A DNA stretch of 10,272 nt from the NCBI GenBank assembly GCA_020026285.1, contig JAHHQS010000135.1, positions 1 to 10,272 of the forward strand, in the 5' to 3' direction. Each line of letters starts with the position of its first letter. The stretch's first letter is position 1. Origin of the DNA: Parabacteroides sp. (GTDB lineage Bacteria; Bacteroidota; Bacteroidia; Bacteroidales; Tannerellaceae). The notes below the pieces were generated by a model, which was given only the letters and a program-made list of their open reading frames with translations, was not told the DNA's origin and searched no databases. This document shows positions 1 through 5,520 of the stretch, one piece after another. A program made the translations under genes and the position numbers.

Positions 1-4
1 TCGT

Positions 5-33
5 ATTATAATCACTGACTTCCCAAAAGTCAA
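5..33 (-). promoter_or_regulatory. Strong sigma-A type promoter reading leftward out of the window
   Basis: Read on the minus strand, a -35 box TTGACT (33-28) is followed after exactly 17 bases by a perfect -10 box TATAAT (10-5). Five of six and six of six consensus matches at ideal spacing make this one of the best promoter matches in the window. It would drive a gene lying left of position 1, which is not visible here. The -35 box abuts and partly overlaps the 13-bp inverted repeat at 32-68, so that repeat could be an operator or the terminator of a preceding transcript. Confidence 0.6.
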
Positions 34-68
34 CCCCTTATGCAGCATGGATCGTTGCATAAGGGGTT
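32..68. repeat. Perfect 13-bp inverted repeat (hairpin)
   Basis: The arms AACCCCTTATGCA (32-44) and TGCATAAGGGGTT (56-68) are perfect complements around an 11-base loop. On the plus strand the stem is followed by a weak CTCTTTA tract; on the minus strand it runs straight into the -35 box of the promoter at 5-33. It may be a terminator for a transcript entering from the left, or a regulator binding site next to the outward promoter. The sequence does not decide between these. Confidence 0.5.
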
Positions 69-104
69 CTCTTTACTTGAATTCTAGCTAGATCATTTCA
101 TCTT

Positions 105-145
105 ACCAGCAGGTGCCGGAAACTTTCGGCACCTGCTGGTCTTTT
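105..145 (+). terminator. Hairpin, probable rho-independent terminator
   Basis: A perfect 14-bp GC-rich stem (105-118 with 127-140) encloses an 8-base loop and is followed on the plus strand by CTTTT. The stem is the strongest GC hairpin in the window. The T tract is on the plus strand, so it best fits the end of a transcript arriving from the left. It could also slow leftward transcription leaving the XRE gene that ends at 266, although no T tract follows in that direction. Confidence 0.5.
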
Positions 146-168
146 CAGTAGACTTTCTTTGGGAGGTT

Positions 169-225
169 TTAGGAGTGCGCTCCTAACGATTGTACTGTTT
201 TACGACTCTTGGGAGTATAAACAGT
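169..225. repeat. Two further small inverted repeats
   Basis: The first is TTAGGAG-TGCG-CTCCTAA (169-186), a 7-bp stem with a 4-base loop. The second is a nested structure: outer arms ACTGTTT (194-200) and AAACAGT (219-225), with an inner ACTC/GAGT stem (205-208 with 213-216). Neither has a clear T tract. Together with the stems at 32-68 and 105-140 they make a run of four hairpins in 200 bases between the XRE gene and the left edge. Confidence 0.35.
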
Positions 226-265
226 CTGCTCGCTAAGATGATACATATAAATCAAGAACTGTACT

Positions 266-1429
266 TTAATTTGTTTCAAATAGTTTTATTATATTCAATA
301 CAAATGAATGGTCATTGATTTTTTGGTCAACATACTGATGAAAATTTTCTATATCAATCTTACCACCGTTTAAAATTTCATTATAATTAGGATAGTTTTT
401 CAAAATATTATCACGTGTAATTGAAAAGCTGCTTCCGCTAAAATTAAATGTGATATATTCAAGGTTATCAATCAAAGCAAACATTGAAACAGAATTATAT
501 ACTAATGCTTTTTCCGTATATAGGTTTTCATTATCATACCAATTTGTAAAATGGTAGTCTATGATTATGCCACAGTTTTCAGAGTCAATCTCAAATACAT
601 ATCCATATTCAGAAAAGGGTAATGCTCCTATAAGATTTCCTATATTAGCATCATCTCCAACATACTCGCTTTGAAATTGCATAAGATGTTCAATCGCACT
701 TATATTTTGATTAAAAGGACTTGTCGGAACAGTATCAATATTATACTGCTTTTTATGGTCGATAAGATAATATTCGTTTGGTGTGTCTGCATTCACTTGA
801 TATACATTGTAAAATAAATTGCAATATTCAATAAGTTTATTATCGTTAAAAACAGTTGTCGTTTTATATCTATAAATCGGCGGTTGCTTAAATTCTGTTA
901 CCCCAATATAGTCAGTAATAAAAAAGGCGCTTAAAATTACAAAAAATAAGCATATAGAAATCAAGCTTTTTTTGAGTAAAGATAATGGCTTTAATGCTTT
1001 GAATGTACCTGTGACTATCAATAACAGTCCAACAAGTGAATATATGCCTCCCCAACTGCTTTTGGATGGAAAAGCAGTAAAAGAACAAATACATATTAAA
1101 ACACCAATTCCTATAATAAAGGCAACTATTTTTTTGTGCTCATACTTTATCTTTCGGTCTGAATAATCAATTGCGCGAATTAAGTTTTGCTCTGAGTATT
1201 CAATCACTTTTTCTTTTACTATTTCTTCTCCTGCTAAGAGTTCATTTAAAGAGATTCCCAATTCTTTGCCAAGTGGCTCCAGCAAAGACAAATCAGGCAT
1301 ATAATTTCCATTTTCCCATCTAGAAACGGTCTTGTTGCTTACACCCAATTTTTCACCCAGTTGTTCTTGTGTTAATCCTTTTTTCTTGCGGTTTGCAGCA
1401 ATAAATGCTCCAATCTTTTTGCTATCCAT
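266..1429 (-). CDS. XRE-family transcriptional regulator with three membrane segments and a large outside domain
   Basis: The 387-residue product begins with a classic Cro/C1-type helix-turn-helix (about residues 4-68: KKKGLTQEQLGEKLGVSNKT, then VSRWENGNYMPD). A polar linker and three hydrophobic segments follow at about 101-119, 126-144 and 154-173, then about 210 residues of unrecognised mixed-composition domain that would lie outside the membrane. DNA binding inside and an unknown ligand or stress sensed outside is the simplest inference. Start choice: an in-frame ATG at 1447 sits on top of the ribosome binding site, whereas the ATG at 1429 has AAGGAG eight bases upstream and puts the HTH at the usual distance from the N-terminus. 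The gene stands alone, with the terminator of the upstream sigma operon between. Many clostridial XRE proteins carry 2-4 membrane helices; this outside domain was not matched to a named family. Confidence 0.85.
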   Translation of the reverse strand: MDSKKIGAFIAANRKKKGLTQEQLGEKLGVSNKTVSRWENGNYMPDLSLLEPLGKELGISLNELLAGEEIVKEKVIEYSEQNLIRAIDYSDRKIKYEHKKIVAFIIGIGVLICICSFTAFPSKSSWGGIYSLVGLLLIVTGTFKALKPLSLLKKSLISICLFFVILSAFFITDYIGVTEFKQPPIYRYKTTTVFNDNKLIEYCNLFYNVYQVNADTPNEYYLIDHKKQYNIDTVPTSPFNQNISAIEHLMQFQSEYVGDDANIGNLIGALPFSEYGYVFEIDSENCGIIIDYHFTNWYDNENLYTEKALVYNSVSMFALIDNLEYITFNFSGSSFSITRDNILKNYPNYNEILNGGKIDIENFHQYVDQKINDHSFVLNIIKLFETN

Positions 1430-1437
1430 AAATTCAG

Positions 1438-1443
1438 CTCCTT
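1438..1443 (-). promoter_or_regulatory. Ribosome binding site fixing the XRE gene start
   Basis: AAGGAG on the minus strand lies eight bases before the ATG at 1429. The alternative upstream ATG (1447) is immediately before this motif and has no binding site of its own at a usable distance, so 1429 is preferred. Confidence 0.7.
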
Positions 1444-1516
1444 TCAAAAAAACTTTATCAATTTACGTCCAAAATGAACACCCCACAAATAGCGAATCAC
1501 AACTTTCGTCATGAAT

Positions 1517-1522
1517 ATTATA
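1517..1522 (-). promoter_or_regulatory. Possible -10 box for the XRE gene
   Basis: A TATAAT on the minus strand lies about 90 bases before the XRE start, just past the terminator hairpin at 1535-1568. I see no good -35 box or TG extension; the -35 position falls inside the terminator stem. It is the best candidate in the short gap, but in AT-rich DNA a bare hexamer is weak evidence. Confidence 0.3.
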
Positions 1523-1534
1523 GCTCTTTTATGA

Positions 1535-1568
1535 AAAAAGGCACTATTCTTTTGAATAGTGCCTTTTT
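1535..1568 (-). terminator. Bidirectional-type rho-independent terminator of the first sigma operon
   Basis: A perfect 15-bp stem (1535-1549 with 1554-1568) has a 4-base loop. Its A-tract and T-tract flanks give a run of Ts on either strand. It lies 20 bases after the stop codon of the membrane partner gene at 1588 and before the XRE gene, so it most likely ends the sigma/partner transcript. Confidence 0.85.
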
Positions 1569-1587
1569 CATCTCTTAATTTCTTTAT

Positions 1588-2337
1588 TTACTTGAGGATA
1601 GAAGATAATACAGCGATAAATTCATCTTGCGTTAAGCCATTTGCATTTACACAAAAGCCAACATTTTTATACATAAAGATTGCGTGGTGGTAGTGACTTG
1701 CTTCAGAATAACCTATTGTAACCTTCCAATTATTAATGATAGATTTTTCTTCTGATGATTCGTCAAAGCCATAATCTAAAGCAGGTAAAGAGCCCTTTTT
1801 AATTTCAATATTAACCTTTCTCTTAAAATCTTCGTTAGCATAATTTAGAACGGTTTGATCCCAATAAACATCGCCGGCACCACCATCTTTTCTATAAATC
1901 CCATAAAATTCGTCATCCCATTCCTTAATATCGCTGGGAACGGACGGAAATATTTCAACACCATAATAATCGTTTATTTCAGCTTTGTTCATTTTCACAA
2001 AGTCTTCCGGTCTTACTTCATAGTCAAGTTTTAATCTATTTGTGCTATCTGTGGGAAATGAAGTCATATTGTTAATTACGATTTTATTTTTTGTGGGTGA
2101 TTCATTGGGATCGTAATGATCTACCTCTCCGGGATGTATGGAATCATTTGCAATTTGTGTTGGCTTATTTTCAAATAATCCGCCTTGCCAAACGCCAACT
2201 CCTAATAAAGCAACAAGGCAAATGCAACAAATTGGTGTTACAGTTTTTACAACAATCTGTCTTCTGCGCCTTTTCTCTGTTTCATATTTGTCTCTTCGCT
2301 CAAGAACGTTGTTTGCAATTTCATTATAGTTCTTCAT
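1588..2337 (-). CDS. Single-pass membrane protein, putative anti-sigma partner of the adjacent ECF sigma factor
   Basis: The 249-residue product has a short highly charged cytoplasmic N-terminus ending in KRRRRQ, one hydrophobic segment at about residues 29-50 (PICCICLVALLGVGVW), and an outside domain of about 200 residues. That domain ends in a NANGLTQDEFIAVLSSILK-like pattern often seen in clostridial proteins encoded next to ECF sigma genes. The inferred role is to hold the sigma factor inactive at the membrane and release it on an outside signal; no classical zinc-binding anti-sigma motif (HxxxCxxC) is present. Start choice: the ATG at 2337 has GGAGG nine bases upstream, while an in-frame ATG at 2358 has no binding site at a suitable distance. 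The gene begins 14 bases before the sigma stop codon, which suggests translational coupling. Membrane topology is well supported; the anti-sigma role rests on gene order. Confidence 0.7.
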   Translation of the reverse strand: MKNYNEIANNVLERRDKYETEKRRRRQIVVKTVTPICCICLVALLGVGVWQGGLFENKPTQIANDSIHPGEVDHYDPNESPTKNKIVINNMTSFPTDSTNRLKLDYEVRPEDFVKMNKAEINDYYGVEIFPSVPSDIKEWDDEFYGIYRKDGGAGDVYWDQTVLNYANEDFKRKVNIEIKKGSLPALDYGFDESSEEKSIINNWKVTIGYSEASHYHHAIFMYKNVGFCVNANGLTQDEFIAVLSSILK

Positions 2338-2881
2338 AAACAAAGCCCTCCGTTTCAAGTTGAGATTTTAAAGATTTTTTTGCTCTATAAATAAGATTTT
2401 CAGTTTGTTTGTATGTCTTTTCGAGGATAGATGCGGTTTCCTTTATAGTGAAATTTTCAAAATAGATCAGATAAAGCACATTGCTGTATTGCACATTTAT
2501 TTTATTAAGAGCTTTATGTAACATTATTTTTTGCTCATCCTTAAAATAATCTTTTTCAAGATCGGCTTCATCTCTTAAAATAGCTGATAGTTCTTCTGCT
2601 GAAACTTCACTAATTTTCGAGTTTTTTCTTATGTAATCAACCGCAATATTTCTGCCAATGGAATACAGCCACGTTTTAAAACTGCTTTTTCCTGAAAAAT
2701 ATGGCTTTTTAGTAACTAACCTGACAAAAGTATCTTCCATTAAATCTTCAGCAATATGAATATTTTTAACATAGCTGTTTATATAAAGCATAAGACCATC
2801 TTTGTAGTCCTTGATTATCTCGACAATGCCGTTATCATCGCCATTAAGAAAACGGCGGTAGCTACTTGCACCGTTATCCAT
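2324..2881 (-). CDS. ECF (group 4) RNA polymerase sigma factor
   Basis: The 185-residue product is the usual length for an extracytoplasmic-function sigma factor, with region 2 and region 4 but no regions 1 or 3. Region 2.2, the core polymerase contact, is visible as AEDLMEDTFVRL (44-55). Regions 2.3-2.4 follow at about 68-86 (FKTWLYSIGRNIAVDYIRK). Region 4 lies at about 125-175, with the helix-turn-helix around FTIKETASILEKTYKQTENL and a RAKKSLKSQL tail. It would redirect RNA polymerase to a small regulon, probably including its own operon. A very good AGGAGG lies six bases before the ATG at 2881. It is first in a two-gene operon with the overlapping membrane partner. It is a different subtype from the second sigma gene in this window; the regulon cannot be read from the sequence. 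Confidence 0.9.
   Translation of the reverse strand: MDNGASSYRRFLNGDDNGIVEIIKDYKDGLMLYINSYVKNIHIAEDLMEDTFVRLVTKKPYFSGKSSFKTWLYSIGRNIAVDYIRKNSKISEVSAEELSAILRDEADLEKDYFKDEQKIMLHKALNKINVQYSNVLYLIYFENFTIKETASILEKTYKQTENLIYRAKKSLKSQLETEGFVYEEL
2347..2351 (-). promoter_or_regulatory. Ribosome binding site fixing the start of the first membrane partner gene
   Basis: GGAGG on the minus strand, inside the end of the sigma gene, lies nine bases before the ATG at 2337. It supports that start over the in-frame ATG at 2358, which is upstream of the motif. Confidence 0.65.
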
Positions 2882-2971
2882 TAAGCTCCTCCTTTCTAAA
2901 AGGTTAATTATCCTTTCACTTATTAGTCGCAGTTTTTAATATTTTCCCTCACTTAAATTAAATTTGTTCCA

Positions 2972-2980
2972 ATTATAGCA
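2972..2980 (-). promoter_or_regulatory. Extended -10 promoter of the first sigma operon
   Basis: TGCTATAAT on the minus strand is a full TGnTATAAT extended -10 element about 90 bases before the sigma start at 2881. No strong -35 box is present (TTGCTG at 19-base spacing is the nearest), which is normal for extended -10 promoters. It is sigma-A-like, so basal expression probably does not depend on the ECF sigma factor itself. Confidence 0.55.
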
Positions 2981-3011
2981 TAAAATATTTATAGGACAGC
3001 AATTAAGAATA

Positions 3012-3056
3012 AAATAATGCCACCCATACTCAAATAATAGATGGGTGGCATTATTT
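3012..3056 (-). terminator. Hairpin terminator after the DUF2500 gene
   Basis: A perfect 16-bp stem (3012-3027 with 3041-3056) has a 13-base loop. On the minus strand it is followed by a T-rich stretch (TTATTCTTAATT), about 40 bases after the DUF2500 stop codon at 3099. It separates the second sigma operon from the promoter of the first. Confidence 0.75.
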
Positions 3057-3098
3057 GAACAAACTCAGATATAGTAAGTGAGTTTTAAATATTTTTTG

Positions 3099-3458
3099 TC
3101 ATACTTTTTCAAAGCTAATATATTTTTCCCCTTGAAAAGTCAATTTACCCGTAGAACCCTTTTTTAGCTTATCATATTTCAACTTGCTTACCCGTAATTT
3201 TACAGAGTCGCCACCTTCTAAGCTAAAAATTATATAATAAATTGGAAGAACTTCATCCTTCATTCCCATACCGCTCTCAAAAGGTTCACTAGTATGATAT
3301 TCATCAATTGTTTTTGCACTTATAGTTGCCATAGTAACAACTCGTGGTGAACGTTTATTTCTTATCCATTGAAGACTCACTATAACGATGATGAAACCGA
3401 AAACAATAATAAACATTACAATGAACGAAATCAGTTCAAATGTTTCAGTATTAGTCAT
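3099..3458 (-). CDS. DUF2500 family single-pass membrane protein
   Basis: The 119-residue product has one hydrophobic segment at about 8-30 (ELISFIVMFIIVFGFIIVIV), then RNKRSPR and a compact beta-rich domain. The pattern RNKRSPRVVTMATISAK, then YYIIFSLEGGDSVKLRVS, then GSTGKLTFQGEKYISFEK matches my memory of DUF2500, a family of unknown biochemical role, and the length is typical. It starts 44 bases after the stop of the second membrane partner gene with no terminator or good promoter between, so it is probably the third gene of that operon and may be part of the same envelope response. The ribosome binding site is weak (GGTAGGAA). The family assignment is from sequence pattern; the function is unknown. 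Confidence 0.8.
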   Translation of the reverse strand: MTNTETFELISFIVMFIIVFGFIIVIVSLQWIRNKRSPRVVTMATISAKTIDEYHTSEPFESGMGMKDEVLPIYYIIFSLEGGDSVKLRVSKLKYDKLKKGSTGKLTFQGEKYISFEKV

Positions 3459-3502
3459 GTATATTCCTACCTTTTCATAACCTATGACTCAGTTACAGAA
3501 AA

Positions 3503-4189
3503 TCAAGAAAGTTCAAGATCATCAACCGAAGCACGATAAAGCAAAGAATCATTGGCTGTAATTGCAATATTTTGCTTTCCAACAACTTTGCTGTCATACA
3601 GTGCAACTACTGTAATGGTAGAATTTCTTTGGATAGTACCGTCATCTGACATAGGACTCCAATAGAGAATCTCACCTTTACTATATGATGCTGACTTTCC
3701 GCAATTTGTTACGATTCCGGTGCTCTGATCCCATTTACACAAAGTACCATTTTCCGTTGTAACGCTTATCTCATAGTTTCCTTCCACGTCAAATTTAAAC
3801 GGGAACCCCGGAACAGAACTTGTAAGAGGTGTGTACTTCCCTAATAAGATTTCAACATGTGGCTGCATGACCACAGCATTGGTATCTGCAAGGATATTTT
3901 CAGTCAATGTGTAATCCTCAGTACTTGCTGCATACGCTGTTAAAATAAATCCATTGAACGAATAATCGTAATGCTTATTTTCATCCGAAATTCCAGGAAT
4001 TAGTCTGTCCTCATGTAAAAGTGCAGAGATTGCAGTGAACGCACTGATAATTAGAGCAACACAAGCCGCAACAGCAATCCATTTAGTTGTTGTAGGAATT
4101 CTGTTTCTTTTTGGTTTATAGGAAACTGCCTCTGTAATCAAATCTTCGTCAATATGTTCCATTGCATCAACAATTCTTGGCTTTTTCAT
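3503..4189 (-). CDS. Single-pass membrane protein, putative anti-sigma partner of the second ECF sigma factor
   Basis: The 228-residue product has a short cytoplasmic N-terminus with IVDAMEHIDEDLITEAVSYK (6-25), a pattern commonly found in clostridial proteins encoded behind ECF sigma genes. One membrane segment follows at about 37-58 (KWIAVAACVALIISAFTAIS), and then a 170-residue outside domain rich in beta-prone sequence. The inferred role is membrane anchoring and signal-dependent release of the sigma factor encoded just upstream. Its ATG overlaps the sigma stop codon in an ATGA, a strong sign of translational coupling. Despite the same plan, it shows no obvious similarity to the partner protein at 1588-2337 beyond one helix and a charged tail. 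The outside domain was not recognised. Confidence 0.72.
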   Translation of the reverse strand: MKKPRIVDAMEHIDEDLITEAVSYKPKRNRIPTTTKWIAVAACVALIISAFTAISALLHEDRLIPGISDENKHYDYSFNGFILTAYAASTEDYTLTENILADTNAVVMQPHVEILLGKYTPLTSSVPGFPFKFDVEGNYEISVTTENGTLCKWDQSTGIVTNCGKSASYSKGEILYWSPMSDDGTIQRNSTITVVALYDSKVVGKQNIAITANDSLLYRASVDDLELS

Positions 4190-4740
4190 AATGCAATACC
4201 TTCTTTCTTCAAAAAGTCTTTCAGACGAATTCGAGTTCGGTGAAGCATGGATTTTACTTTTTCTTCCCGAAAACCATATGTTACTGAAATTGTTTTAATA
4301 GAATCACAGAACCAGTATTTTCTTATAAAGACATTTCTGCTTTCGGCTGATTCCGTTTTGAGAAACTTACTAATAGCTGCACTGATATCCTCATTACAAA
4401 TTTTCTCTTCAATTTGACTGTCAGAGAGTACAGATTCCAGCTCATCAAAAGAAAAAAGTAACTCCGGAGTTCTCTTTCGTGCCATATTATAGTCTAAACG
4501 CTTTAATGACAGATTACGTGTTATTTTACAAAGAAACGCCATAAAATTATTCGGCTTTTTCGGCGGAATTGTGTTCCAAGCACCAAGATAAGTATCATTT
4601 ACACACTCTTCTGCATCCTCAATATTAAAGAGAATATTATGCGCAATGTGAAAACAAAGTTTTCCATATTTATTGCCGGTTTCCCGAATGGCAGCTTCAT
4701 CTCTTGCAAAATATAATTCAATAATTTGAAAGTCCTCCAT
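4186..4740 (-). CDS. ECF (group 4) RNA polymerase sigma factor
   Basis: The 184-residue product has region 2 and region 4 only. Region 2.2 is visible as DAEECVNDTYLGAWN (42-56) and regions 2.3-2.4 as FMAFLCKITRNLSLKRLDY (66-84). A linker with the FSFDELES pattern follows, then region 4 at about 120-178, including NVFIRKYWFCDSIKTIS and EEKVKSMLHRTRIRLKDFL. This combination is typical of a large clostridial ECF group whose partner is a DEDL...KWIAVAA-type membrane protein, as found next door. An excellent AGGAGGTG lies seven bases before the ATG at 4740. It is first in an operon with the partner gene (4-base overlap) and probably DUF2500. It is not a recent copy of the sigma gene at 2324-2881: the conserved regions differ at most positions. 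Confidence 0.9.
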   Translation of the reverse strand: MEDFQIIELYFARDEAAIRETGNKYGKLCFHIAHNILFNIEDAEECVNDTYLGAWNTIPPKKPNNFMAFLCKITRNLSLKRLDYNMARKRTPELLFSFDELESVLSDSQIEEKICNEDISAAISKFLKTESAESRNVFIRKYWFCDSIKTISVTYGFREEKVKSMLHRTRIRLKDFLKKEGIAL

Positions 4741-4767
4741 ACATTCACCTCCTGTTCGTGTTTTTCT

Positions 4768-4852
4768 GAAAGGCCTTTCTACCTATTCAGTACGGTTTTA
4801 GAATGAAAAGTTTCGCAAATTGAAAATTTTTAAATATCTGTTTTAGAAAGGC
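4768..4852 (-). promoter_or_regulatory. Leader of the second sigma operon with competing inverted repeats
   Basis: Between the promoter at 4904-4912 and the sigma start at 4740 lie about 155 transcribed bases with no gene. A perfect 12-bp palindrome GAAAGGCCTTTC sits at 4768-4779, about 15 bases before the ribosome binding site. Half of it can also pair over a distance: GCCTTTCT (4773-4780) is complementary to AGAAAGGC (4845-4852). The two pairings exclude each other. It may be an operator, an RNA switch in the leader, or chance; no known riboswitch class was recognised. Confidence 0.3.
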
Positions 4853-4903
4853 AGATTTGTAACTGTTAAAAAATTTTTGAAATGTTTAATGTGGTCTTTC
4901 AGT

Positions 4904-4912
4904 ATTATATCA
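4904..4912 (-). promoter_or_regulatory. Extended -10 promoter of the second sigma operon
   Basis: TGATATAAT on the minus strand is a full TGnTATAAT element. At 17-base spacing the -35 position reads TTATAA, a three-of-six match. It lies about 165 bases before the sigma start, which leaves a long leader, and it overlaps the 3' end of the doubtful open frame at 4910-5164. Confidence 0.5.
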
Positions 4913-5164
4913 TATTGCTTTAAATTTTATAAAGTCTTTCTCAAGCGTTATTAAATGGGAACTGATTACTGTCTTGTTTCCACTGTATCTGAATAAAAGA
5001 AAAGCCGAGAAGATCCTTTTACAGTCCTTCTCGGTAATTTTCTCGTCCAGCTGCAATGCTCTCTGTCCTAATTTCGGTAAGCTGTCCTTAAAACCTATAC
5101 TTTCAGGCAATATCTTTTTCGATAACAACAAATAGTCTTTTATACTATATTGCTTTCCCTTGTT
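4910..5164 (-). pseudogene. Open frame without a proper start, possible gene remnant
   Basis: A minus-strand frame is open from after a stop at 5165-5167 to a stop at 4910. It contains no ATG start; the only candidate is a TTG at 5131 with no ribosome binding site, giving 73 residues (LGQRALQLDEKITEKDCKRI, then ISSHLITLEKDFIKFK near the end). The amino acid mix is believable for a real helical C-terminal piece, so this may be the tail of a decayed gene. It could equally be a chance open frame, since its end overlaps the promoter of the second sigma operon. No family was recognised. Confidence 0.3.
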
Positions 5165-5471
5165 TTAATTGCTTATATAATATAGTTTTTTCAAATTTTT
5201 ATCTATTTCTTATGCGTATAAGTCCCCTATGAAATAGGTAACCCACCTTTCTTAACAGTCAAACAGGTTGCCTCATTAATATTATTTCTTACTCTGATTT
5301 TATAAACAAATAAATTTATCCAAATTGGCGAAACTCTCAAGATGCCATATTCTAAAATAGAATCAGAAGAATTTTCTGTTTTCAACAGGTATAGATTAAT
5401 TTAGATAGTAAATTGATTCAAATCATTTGCACTTTGGAAGTTGAAAATGATGAGCTTTCTTGTATAAGAAT
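5165..5471. other. Non-coding gap of about 300 bases with small palindromes
   Basis: No gene is supported on either strand. Small structures seen are CTTAT-GCGT-ATAAG (5209-5222), CCTAT-GAA-ATAGG (5226-5238), a wobble-paired AGGTAACC ... GGTTGCCT, and TGATT-CA-AATCA. A 7-bp inverted repeat CTATATT/AATATAG (5145-5151 with 5179-5185) straddles the left boundary. None has the shape of a known RNA or attachment site. The gap separates the regulatory genes from the nuclease/ATPase cassette and may hold its insertion boundary. Confidence 0.4.
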
Positions 5472-5520
5472 GTAACACATTGTTTGTGCTACTCTAACCA
5501 CATAGCGGTAAACTGTGATT
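5472..5520 (-). terminator. Tandem hairpins after the PIN gene, probable end of the cassette transcript
   Basis: On the minus strand a 7-bp stem with one G-U pair (5520-5514 with 5502-5496) begins at the PIN stop codon. Next comes a stronger 8-bp stem with one G-U pair and a 5-base loop (5492-5485 with 5479-5472), followed by a loose ATTCTTAT tract. The T tract is poor, so termination may be partial; the two stems could also protect the 3' end of the message. Confidence 0.4.

Noticed and set aside
2..91. Plus-strand open frame entering from the left edge
   Set aside because: Only 29 codons, running through the perfect inverted repeat at 32-68 and the outward promoter; no reason to think it is translated.
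1430..1447. Upstream ATG of the XRE gene as the start
   Set aside because: It overlaps the AAGGAG that serves the ATG at 1429 and would add six residues before an otherwise normally placed HTH.
5209..5238. Paired small palindromes as a CRISPR or tRNA-like element
   Set aside because: The two 5-bp stems have different sequences, no spacing regularity and no tRNA-like arms.
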